DNA of 64,000 bases, taken from assembly GCF_003236175.1 (NCBI RefSeq), contig NZ_QKTW01000020.1, forward strand, positions 1 to 64,000, written 5' to 3'. Made by a program: the position numbers and the translations under genes. The stretch comes from Taibaiella soli. GTDB lineage: Bacteria; Bacteroidota; Bacteroidia; Chitinophagales; Chitinophagaceae. This document shows, one piece after another, positions 1 to 6,207 of the stretch (positions within the stretch are counted from its first letter, which is position 1; every line of letters begins with the position of its first letter). The notes beneath the pieces were generated by a model. It was not told the origin of the DNA and made no database searches. It saw nothing but the letters and a program-made list of their open reading frames with translations.

Positions 1-314
1 ATGCCTGGTTTCTCGGCATGACATGCGCGAATAACACACATCGTGTCTTAGCGCCATTGCGAGAGATTTTCAATGTTAGTGAGACTTTGCAAAATTGAGT
101 TTATATATCGTGGGATGCCTCGTATCTCGGCATGACATGCGCGAATAACACACATCGTGTCTTAGCGCCGTTGCGAGAGATTTTTCAATGTTAGTGAGAC
201 TTTGCAAAATTGAATTTATACATCGTGGGATGCCTCGTATCTCGGCATGACATGCGCGAATAACACACGTCGTGTCTTAGCGCCGTTGCGAGAGATTTTT
301 TCAATGTTAGTGAG
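1..314. repeat. 115-bp tandem repeat array (2.7 copies)
   Basis: Three head-to-tail copies of one unit: copy 1 at 1-114, copy 2 at 115-229, and copy 3 from 230, cut off at 314. Each opens with ATGCCT followed by TCTCGGCATGACATGCGCG and carries the same GTGTCTTAGCGCC and CAATGTTAGTGAG blocks; differences are single bases. Copy 3 runs into the 3' end of the lipoprotein gene, so the last two codons and the stop of that gene are repeat sequence. The array probably continues left of the window. No protein coding is apparent in it. Confidence 0.9.
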
Positions 315-1128
315 CTGTTTTAGCCGAACTGCTACCTGTACGGAACCGCGGCGCCAGATTAAACGTCACACCCAGCGACATATAAAACGGCGATGGATTG
401 TTGAGATGTTCTGAGGTTGCCATGTTTACACCAGCGCCTGTTTGCAGGTTGAATTTGGCGTATTTGCCACCAACGGAAAAATCAATAAACGGTTCCCAGA
501 ATACAAAACTTGAGCCCTGAATACGCACACCAGAGCCGGAGAGATTTTCTTCCATATTTGGGTCGGTAGAGGAGAAGTCGGTGAAGTGCTGATAAGAAAA
601 GCGCATCCCACCAGCAATCTCTACAATGTCTTTAATCTTCGCACCACAGGTTGGCTGGATGAAAATGCGATTGTAATTGGCACGGAAATTACCATCTATC
701 GCTTTCAGATTATCACGATTGATGCTGCCAAATCCGCCACCGGCATAAATTTCAAATTGTCCGACACGACCGAACGGCATATAATAACCGGCACCAAATT
801 CAAAGCGATTACCTGAATAGTGAATGCTATCTTGTTCTGTGTTGCCCAGTGTGAGCCAATTTTCATCATTGGCGAAACGGTTGGTGTTGCGGAAGCTCAC
901 CATCAATCCCAGACCTTTTATTGGCGATGCAGAAAAATCCAGCGAAGGACTCATGGAAACATGTCCAGAAATTTGATTCTGCACTTTAGTAGCGGCGGTC
1001 AGTTTCATCTCGCCGGCTTCACTCAAAAAAGGAACATTCGCCCGGTCAGGAAAATAAATTCGCGGGGAACATGAACTAACGAACAGTGCTAAAATAGCGA
1101 GGGTATATAATGGGAGTCTGGTTTTCAT
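307..1128 (-). CDS. Outer-membrane lipoprotein, predicted beta-rich
   Basis: A 273-residue protein with a lipoprotein signal: a short basic start, a hydrophobic stretch, and the lipobox VSSC with Cys20 as the acylation site. The mature part alternates polar and hydrophobic residues and is rich in Gly and aromatics (for example FEIYAGGGFGSI and FYMSLGVTFNLAPRF), the pattern of a small outer-membrane beta-barrel or beta-sandwich. It would be exported by Sec and anchored in a membrane; ligand and role cannot be read. Its stop codon lies within the third copy of the 115-bp tandem repeat, so the extreme C-terminus may differ between strains. The next gene upstream on this strand is ferritin, separated by a repeat-filled gap, so co-transcription is doubtful. 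I do not recognise a named family. Confidence 0.8.
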   Translation of the reverse strand: MKTRLPLYTLAILALFVSSCSPRIYFPDRANVPFLSEAGEMKLTAATKVQNQISGHVSMSPSLDFSASPIKGLGLMVSFRNTNRFANDENWLTLGNTEQDSIHYSGNRFEFGAGYYMPFGRVGQFEIYAGGGFGSINRDNLKAIDGNFRANYNRIFIQPTCGAKIKDIVEIAGGMRFSYQHFTDFSSTDPNMEENLSGSGVRIQGSSFVFWEPFIDFSVGGKYAKFNLQTGAGVNMATSEHLNNPSPFYMSLGVTFNLAPRFRTGSSSAKTAH

Positions 1129-1139
1129 TGTGCGAAAAT

Positions 1140-1362
1140 AGTCAATATGATTAATGTGGGCTGATAATGTGTTTAATGTGGTAAATGTGATTAATGTGCC
1201 AGTCCATAATTTTCCATATTCACCACATTGATCGCATTTATTTTATTGCGGGCAACACATTTACCATTTTATAGTAATTGTGTTGACCACATTGATCACA
1301 TTATTTTATTTGCGGGCAACACATTTATCATATTAATCACATTAAACACATTGAAGCGGCCG
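1140..1362. repeat. CACATT-family repeat array, copy A
   Basis: Low-complexity DNA between two minus-strand genes. The left part (about 1140-1200) is built from AATGTG words and the right part (about 1215-1355) from CACATT words, so the two halves are roughly reverse complements. Within the right half a block with TTGCGGGCAACACATTTA occurs twice (near 1245 and 1309), each preceded by CACATTGATC. The same word family fills 1915-2320 and 35217-35707. No ORF here is credible. Confidence 0.75.
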
Positions 1363-1881
1363 CTAGCGGCGTCCAGGTCCCTTATTATCCTGATCCAGCG
1401 AAAGAATATCACGGTCAAATAGATATAAGCCACCACGGTCATCACCGATCATTTCCAGTTTATCGTTGCAGTCGCGGGCGAGTTTTTCTTCTTCTATCTG
1501 TTCATTCACATACCATTGAAGGAAATTGTAGGTAGCATAATCTTTTTCGCGCAGCGCCATATCTACGAGATCATTGATGCCTGCACTTACTTCAAGCTCA
1601 TGTTTATAAAGCATTTCAAAAGCCTGTTTCAGCGATACAAATGTAAGCGTAGGCTGGGCCAATGGCGGCACTACGGCAAATCCACCGCGTTCGTTGATAT
1701 AGTGGATGAATTTGAGCATGTGCATTCTTTCTTCATCGCTATGCCGGAAAAAGAAGGCCGTCACGCCTTTCAGCCCAGGCTGTATCTCAGCCCAGCTGGC
1801 CATAGCAAGATATGCCTGCGAACTCTGCGCTTCCATTAGTAATTGCTGATTAAGTGCTTTCTGCATGTTTTCACTGAGCAT
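1363..1881 (-). CDS. ftnA: Ferritin (non-haem iron storage)
   Basis: A 172-residue four-helix ferritin. It would oxidise Fe(II) at a di-iron centre and store the mineral in a 24-subunit cytoplasmic cage. The ferroxidase set is complete by position compared with bacterial FtnA: Glu17, Glu51 and His54 (in SDEERMHML), Glu95 (in YKHELE), and Gln128 with Glu131 (in NEQIEEEK). Length and absence of a haem-ligand Met pattern fit FtnA rather than bacterioferritin. It starts at an ATG. A possible -7 box TAACTTAG (one mismatch to TAnnTTTG) lies on the minus strand at 1898-1905. Both flanks are CACATT-type arrays. No Fur site was recognised. The family call is firm. Confidence 0.95.
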   Translation of the reverse strand: MLSENMQKALNQQLLMEAQSSQAYLAMASWAEIQPGLKGVTAFFFRHSDEERMHMLKFIHYINERGGFAVVPPLAQPTLTFVSLKQAFEMLYKHELEVSAGINDLVDMALREKDYATYNFLQWYVNEQIEEEKLARDCNDKLEMIGDDRGGLYLFDRDILSLDQDNKGPGRR

Positions 1882-1897
1882 AATGTGTGGTTTTGTT

Positions 1898-1905
1898 CTA
1901 AGTTA
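1898..1905 (-). promoter_or_regulatory. Possible -7 promoter element of ferritin gene
   Basis: The minus strand reads TAACTTAG, one mismatch from the Bacteroidota -7 consensus TAnnTTTG, 16 bases before the ferritin ATG. No convincing -33 TTTG at proper spacing was seen, so this is tentative. Confidence 0.35.
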
Positions 1906-1914
1906 CTTAATTTT

Positions 1915-2330
1915 TTTAATGTGTTAAATCTGTTTAATGTGGGGAATGTGCTACTCTGCGCGAGTCTTAAAATGTATGCTTTAAATGCTTTAAATGTGTG
2001 AATGTGTGAATGTGTGAATGTGTGAATGTGTTGAATGTGTTGAATGTGTTGAATGTGGAAAATGTGGAGAAACATATTAATCATTTTCTGACACATTAAA
2101 GCACATTAATTAAAGAACACATTAAACACATTATTTCGGGAACACATTAACCACATTCTGACACATTAAAGCACATTAATTAAAGAACACATTAAACACA
2201 TTATTTCGGGAACACATTAACCACATTCTGACATATTAAAGCACATTAATTAAAGAACACATTAATCACATTCCCCACATTAAACACATTATTGCGGGAC
2301 CACATTAACCACATTGCCATGCAGTATTTT
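1915..2330. repeat. CACATT-family repeat array, copy B, with 70-bp tandem units
   Basis: This fills the divergent gap between ferritin and cystathionine beta-synthase. From 1915 to about 2065 it is AATGTG-type, including simple runs of TGAATGTG (8-bp period) and TTGAATGTG (9-bp period) at about 1992-2056. From about 2070 it switches to CACATT-type. A 70-bp unit starting ACACATTAAAGCACATTAAT is present at 2091-2160 and, identically, at 2161-2230, with a partial third copy from 2231. The rest of the 1882-2371 gap holds only the promoters of the two flanking genes. Confidence 0.85.
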
Positions 2331-2341
2331 GAAGAAAAGGT

Positions 2342-2349
2342 TACCTTAG
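2342..2349 (+). promoter_or_regulatory. Possible -7 promoter element of CBS operon
   Basis: TACCTTAG, one mismatch from TAnnTTTG, 22 bases before the ATG at 2372 and just past the end of the repeat array. This is tentative; no clear -33 element. Confidence 0.4.
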
Positions 2350-2371
2350 CGACTAACCTCAAATTGCTATA

Positions 2372-3745
2372 ATGAATCCGAATAAACGGGTATACGACAA
2401 TATCCTCCAAACGATTGGTAATACTCCTCTTGTAAAATTGAATAAAATAGTAGCGGACCTTCCGTGTACCGTGTATGCGAAAGTAGAGACCTTTAATCCG
2501 GGCAATTCTATCAAAGACCGTATGGCTTTGAAAATGCTGGAAGTGGCGGAGAAAGAAGGCAAAATCAAACCGGGCGGTACTATTATTGAAGGTACATCCG
2601 GCAATACAGGCATGGGATTGGCGCTGGCAGCGATCATTAAAGGCTACCGCTGTATTTTTACCACTACCGATAAACAATCAAAAGAAAAAGTAGATATCCT
2701 GAAAGCCGTTGGAGCAGAAGTAATCGTTTGTCCTACAAACGTAGAGCCGGAAGACCCACGTTCTTACTATTCTGTATCTAAACGCCTGGCAAAAGAAATT
2801 CCGAATTCATGGTACGTAAATCAATACGATAACCTGGCTAATCGTCAGGCGCACTATGAACAAACCGGTCCTGAAATCTGGGATCAGACAGAAGGTAAAG
2901 TAACACACCTCGTTGTGGCGGCCGGTACTGGTGGCACAATTGTGGGTACGGGTAAATATCTCAAAGAACAAAACCCCAACGTACAGGTTTGGGCGATCGA
3001 TACATATGGTTCACTGCTGAAAAAATGGTTTGATACGGGAGAGCTCGATATGAGTGAAGTACATCCGTACATCTCCGAAGGTTTCGGCGAAGATTTCCTG
3101 CCAGAAAACTATATCAAAGATGCCATCGATCATTTCGAAAAAGTAACCGATAAAGATGGTGCGGTAATGGCGCGTCGTATTTCTAAAGAAGAAGGCATTT
3201 TTGTTGGTTATTCTGCCGGTTCTGTGATTGCAGGCCTGAAGCAGATGAAAGATAAACTGAAGCCAGAAGATGTGGTGGTGGTTATTTTCCATGATCATGG
3301 CAGCCGTTATGTCGGTAAAATTTACAATGACGAATGGATGCTGGACCGTGGTTTCCTGGAAGTGAAAACCGTTCGCGATCTGGTAGGCGGTCTGGGTACG
3401 CGTCGTCTGGTGACTATTGATCAGGACAGTAAAGTTTCTGATGCAATGGAACTGATGAAGAAATATGATATCGAGCAGATTCCGGTGATGAGTAGCGGCG
3501 ATATTACGGGTACGGTAACACAGACTGGTTTGTTCCGTCGACTGATGGAGGACATCGAAGTGAAAGATGCATTGGTAGCCGATGTTCAGGAAAAAGAACT
3601 GCCAGTGGTGGAAATGGATACAGCTGTTGAACGCTTGTCACATTACATCAACAAGGACAACGGTGCTGTGCTGACCAAAGATGAAAGCGGCCAGTTCCAC
3701 ATCCTCACCAAATATGATATTCTTACTGCTTTTTCAAAAGGCTAA
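2372..3745 (+). CDS. Cystathionine beta-synthase (PLP enzyme with CBS-domain pair)
   Basis: 457 residues. The N-terminal ~320 residues are a fold-type II PLP enzyme: the Schiff-base lysine is Lys48 in NSIKDR, the substrate loop GTSGNTG is at 74-80, and the phosphate-binding AAGTGGT lies near 180. The C-terminal ~120 residues form a regulatory pair of CBS domains (IEQIPVMSSGDITGTVT and a second, weaker repeat). This architecture belongs to cystathionine beta-synthase, which condenses serine and homocysteine; an O-acetylserine sulfhydrylase-like activity cannot be excluded from sequence. There is no N-terminal haem domain, as usual in bacteria. Two genes follow at once (6-bp and 3-bp gaps), suggesting one transcript. 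No SAM riboswitch was seen upstream. Confidence 0.93.
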   Translation: MNPNKRVYDNILQTIGNTPLVKLNKIVADLPCTVYAKVETFNPGNSIKDRMALKMLEVAEKEGKIKPGGTIIEGTSGNTGMGLALAAIIKGYRCIFTTTDKQSKEKVDILKAVGAEVIVCPTNVEPEDPRSYYSVSKRLAKEIPNSWYVNQYDNLANRQAHYEQTGPEIWDQTEGKVTHLVVAAGTGGTIVGTGKYLKEQNPNVQVWAIDTYGSLLKKWFDTGELDMSEVHPYISEGFGEDFLPENYIKDAIDHFEKVTDKDGAVMARRISKEEGIFVGYSAGSVIAGLKQMKDKLKPEDVVVVIFHDHGSRYVGKIYNDEWMLDRGFLEVKTVRDLVGGLGTRRLVTIDQDSKVSDAMELMKKYDIEQIPVMSSGDITGTVTQTGLFRRLMEDIEVKDALVADVQEKELPVVEMDTAVERLSHYINKDNGAVLTKDESGQFHILTKYDILTAFSKG

Positions 3746-3751
3746 TTAAAC

Positions 3752-4117
3752 GTGCGTAGTACTAAAACATTTTTTAAAGACATCATCAGCAAGCCACCCA
3801 TGTTATTTCCCTGGGTGGCTTTGTTTCACCTTGTGCTCTGCTGTATTTCCATCTATATCTACAGAACAGAGCCGTTTCCATCAATAGGCTGGATACAGCC
3901 TGCATGGATCGTAGCATCTGCAATTGTTTGGATCTTCATCTGCGATATGAAACGGTGGGCGGCGTACACTTATGTATTTCTCACTTCGCTGAGTTTGCTG
4001 CTTCGTTTCCTGCTTAAGATGAACGTTACTGAAATCTCGCTTTATTCCTCGGCGCTTTTCCCGATGGATGTTATTTTCAGCTTTTTTGTCCTTTACTATT
4101 TCAAACGTTTCAGATAA
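3752..4117 (+). CDS. Small integral membrane protein
   Basis: 121 residues, GTG start 6 bases after the CBS stop. Four hydrophobic segments span the protein: around 16-38 (starting PMLFPWVALFHLV), 48-68 (WIQPAWIVASAIVWIFIC), 72-91 (AAYTYVFLTSLSLLLRFLL) and 97-117 (YSSALFPMDVIFSFFVLYY). There is no signal-peptide cleavage site and no catalytic motif. The very short spacing to both neighbours indicates translational coupling in a CBS / membrane protein / BtuF-like operon. The family is not recognised; function unknown. Confidence 0.75.
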   Translation: MRSTKTFFKDIISKPPMLFPWVALFHLVLCCISIYIYRTEPFPSIGWIQPAWIVASAIVWIFICDMKRWAAYTYVFLTSLSLLLRFLLKMNVTEISLYSSALFPMDVIFSFFVLYYFKRFR

Positions 4118-4120
4118 TAC

Positions 4121-4912
4121 GTGCCGAAGCAAAAGATTTCCGATATGATGGGCCGGGAAATGGAAATCAATTTTCCGCCCAAACGTATTGTGTCGCTGGT
4201 ACCTTCGCAGACTGAACTGTTGTATGACTTGGGTCTGGATGAAGAAGTGGTAGGTATTACGAAGTTTTGTCTGCATCCTGAAAGTTGGTTTCGAAGCAAG
4301 AAACGAATCGGCGGCACCAAGCAAGTGCATTATGAGGAAATAGCGGCTTTGCAGCCTGATCTTATTCTCGCCAATAAAGAAGAAAATACGCAAGAGATTG
4401 TCGATAAATTGTCGGCACAATTTCCGGTGTGGGTGAGCAATATTACAAGCTTGCAGGAATCGCTGGAGATGATTACAGAAGTTGGAAAGATTACAGGCAC
4501 TGAAGAAAAGGCAATTGCAATCGCAAATGAAATTCGAGGTAAGTTCGATGCACTCGCTAAAGCTTCAAGACCTTTACGAGTCGCCTACTTTATCTGGCGT
4601 AATCCCTGGATGAGTGTGGGCGCTGATACGTTTATCAGTCACATGATTGCCGAAATCGGCTGGGGAAATGTTTTTGCTGATAAAGTACGTTATCCTGAAA
4701 TCTCTTTGGAAGAATTAGCTCACGCAAACCCCGATCTGGTGCTGCTTTCATCAGAGCCATATCCGTTTAAAGAAAAGCATATTGCCGAAATACAGTCGGT
4801 TGTTCCCAATGCAAAAATCTTACTGGTAGACGGTGAAATGTTTAGCTGGTATGGAAGCCGTTTGAAATACGCACCTGCGTATTTCAAACAATTGACAGCG
4901 GACAGGCAATGA
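4121..4912 (+). CDS. BtuF-like periplasmic-binding-fold protein without signal peptide
   Basis: 263 residues, GTG start 3 bases after the previous stop. The N-terminal motif RIVSLVPSQTELLYDLGL, then VVGITKFC and LQPDLILANKEEN, is typical of the helical-backbone metal-receptor (Peripla_BP_2) family, which includes vitamin B12-binding BtuF and haem/siderophore-binding proteins. The second lobe carries ANPDLVLLSSEPYPF. The protein begins MPKQKISDMMGREM with no hydrophobic leader, so as annotated it would be cytoplasmic, unlike classical BtuF. No start further upstream could add a leader, because the previous gene ends 3 bases away. No BtuC/BtuD genes adjoin it. Ligand uncertain: cobamide, haem or other. 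Confidence 0.8.
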   Translation: MPKQKISDMMGREMEINFPPKRIVSLVPSQTELLYDLGLDEEVVGITKFCLHPESWFRSKKRIGGTKQVHYEEIAALQPDLILANKEENTQEIVDKLSAQFPVWVSNITSLQESLEMITEVGKITGTEEKAIAIANEIRGKFDALAKASRPLRVAYFIWRNPWMSVGADTFISHMIAEIGWGNVFADKVRYPEISLEELAHANPDLVLLSSEPYPFKEKHIAEIQSVVPNAKILLVDGEMFSWYGSRLKYAPAYFKQLTADRQ

Positions 4913-4950
4913 ATGGTGAATGGTCAATTCTCAAAACGTGTAGCTTTCCA

Positions 4951-5093
4951 CTGGCGCGAGAGTTAGCGTAGCGCTCTCGTGCCGGAATACAAGACCAGTC
5001 TCTGACTGGTGCCAAAGCCACAATTCATTTGATGACAGTCAGAGACTGTCGACGTAAATAGACACGAGAGCGCTGCGCTAACTCTCGCGCCAG
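4951..5093. repeat. MITE-like nested palindrome, copy 1
   Basis: Arms of 31 bases, 4951-4981 and 5063-5093, are reverse complements with one mismatch; the left arm begins CTGGCGCGAGAGTTAGCG. Inside are two further hairpins: GACCAGTCTCTGACTGGT (4993-5010) and GACAGTCAGAGACTGTC (5034-5050). The whole lies between convergent genes and is itself flanked by inverted GGTGAATGG / CCATTCACC tracts. A related element with the same CTGGCGCGAG end lies at 11521-11659. It encodes no protein, so any mobility would depend on enzymes elsewhere. Confidence 0.8.
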
Positions 5094-5104
5094 AATTAAA
5101 AAAC

Positions 5105-5133
5105 AAAGAGGTCAACGAAACGTTGACCTCTTT
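5105..5133. terminator. Bidirectional hairpin terminator
   Basis: A 13-bp perfect stem (AAAGAGGTCAACG with its complement) around an AAA loop, with A and T tracts at the ends. It serves the convergent BtuF-like gene and the minus-strand lipoprotein gene. Confidence 0.85.
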
Positions 5134-5185
5134 GTTCATATTTTAATGAGTGCATTCACCATTGCCCATTCACCATTGACGACTA

Positions 5186-6061
5186 TTATTTAACCGCCAT
5201 TCCTGTTTCGTACCAGGTTTTAGAGCTTTCAAACAGCGCTTCGCGATCGCCGCCTACGCCACCGCCGCCGTGCATACCACCACCGTGCATACCACCGCCA
5301 CCGCCGTGCATGCCTCCACCGCCGCCGCCCATGTTACCCATGTTCTGACGACCAGCTACGCTGCCGTTACTCATACTGCCACCGCTGCCGCCATCTGTTT
5401 TCGGGCGTTGCAAGCCTTTAATCGAAAAGCAAATACCGATTGGTTTGTGTGCATCAGTTGCGGCGAGCGCATCTTTATAAAATGATTTGAAAGGAATCAC
5501 TGCTTCCCAGATAAGTGTGTTGTATTCATCAAAACCCATACGCACATTAACGCCGCAACCATTGTTCTGTTTGATCAGGAAACTACCATTGCAGCCTTTA
5601 AAGCCGGTGAGGTACAGATCGCGTGCGCTTTCCAACATACGCTTGTGCATTTGATCTGCATCCATTTTATCCATTGGCTGCGTTTGGTCTTTTTGCACAT
5701 GGGTTGGTGCATCTGCATTTTCCATCGGGTAATTGACCGAAATATTCTGTGCTTTTTTACCGCTGGTATCAATCCAAAGTGTCATGCCATTGCGCAGAAT
5801 CTTCATGATCGTCATACGGTCGCCGGTTTGCATGGTGACGTACAGATTGTCTTTATCATTGGTTACCACGTAGCCGATTTTGGCTTTTTCATCGTAAAAA
5901 GGATAAGGCGAAGGCCAGTCATTGTTGGCGCCATCAACTACGATAGGCTGATCTTGCCAGGTGCCATTGGCTACCGCGTGTGTTTTTTGTGAACTTTTAC
6001 AAGCGGTAAGTCCCGCTGCTACAGCGATACAGCCGATTGCAATATTGGTAACGAATCTCAT
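5186..6061 (-). CDS. Lipoprotein with CBM9/DOMON-like domain and Gly/Met/His-rich tail
   Basis: 291 residues with lipoprotein signal (GLTAC, Cys21). The region around 35-215 (DGANNDWPSPYPFYDE, DNLYVTMQTGD, then NGMTLWIDTSGKK) resembles the CBM9/DOMON-like beta-sandwich that binds sugars or haem in extracytoplasmic proteins. The part from about 227 to 275 is low complexity, with GGGGGGMHGGGG followed by further MHGGG units. The regularly placed Met-His pairs could bind metal, but this is inference. An ATG start fits the signal peptide. It is convergent with the BtuF-like gene across the nested palindrome. Ligand and function unknown. Confidence 0.75.
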   Translation of the reverse strand: MRFVTNIAIGCIAVAAGLTACKSSQKTHAVANGTWQDQPIVVDGANNDWPSPYPFYDEKAKIGYVVTNDKDNLYVTMQTGDRMTIMKILRNGMTLWIDTSGKKAQNISVNYPMENADAPTHVQKDQTQPMDKMDADQMHKRMLESARDLYLTGFKGCNGSFLIKQNNGCGVNVRMGFDEYNTLIWEAVIPFKSFYKDALAATDAHKPIGICFSIKGLQRPKTDGGSGGSMSNGSVAGRQNMGNMGGGGGGMHGGGGGMHGGGMHGGGGVGGDREALFESSKTWYETGMAVK

Positions 6062-6171
6062 ATTGTTTTTATGTCAGTCGATTTAGACGAATTCAGCGGC
6101 GTAAAGTTGCATGATTACATCAAAACTTTTTGTGAAAAGATTTTAAATATATCCAAGGCGGCTGATTCTTC

Positions 6172-6179
6172 TATATTTG
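6172..6179 (+). promoter_or_regulatory. -7 promoter element upstream of GT-C gene
   Basis: TATATTTG matches TAnnTTTG exactly, 28 bases before the ATG at 6208. No -33 TTTG at conventional spacing was found. Confidence 0.5.
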
Positions 6180-6207
6180 TGCCAGTAATTTATAGATAAA
6201 AAATAGC

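Noticed and set aside
1-314. CRISPR-like appearance of the repeated units
   Set aside because: Units are 115 bp and wholly repeated, with no unique spacers and no cas genes.
1836-2096. Minus-strand open frame encoding HIQHIQHIQHIH-type repeats
   Set aside because: It is a translation of the AATGTG simple repeat and overlaps the ferritin start; no leader or domain.
2246-2677. Minus-strand open frame across array B and the CBS gene start
   Set aside because: Opposite-strand shadow of a clear CBS coding region, extended through repeat DNA.
4913-4950. Riboswitch for the BtuF-like or CBS genes
   Set aside because: No cobalamin or SAM riboswitch core was seen upstream of 2372 or near 4121; the structured DNA at 4951-5093 is downstream and symmetric.
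5270-5485. Plus-strand frame rich in His, Thr and Ala
   Set aside because: Complement of the Gly/Met/His-rich tail of the lipoprotein gene; composition is an artefact of GGN codons.
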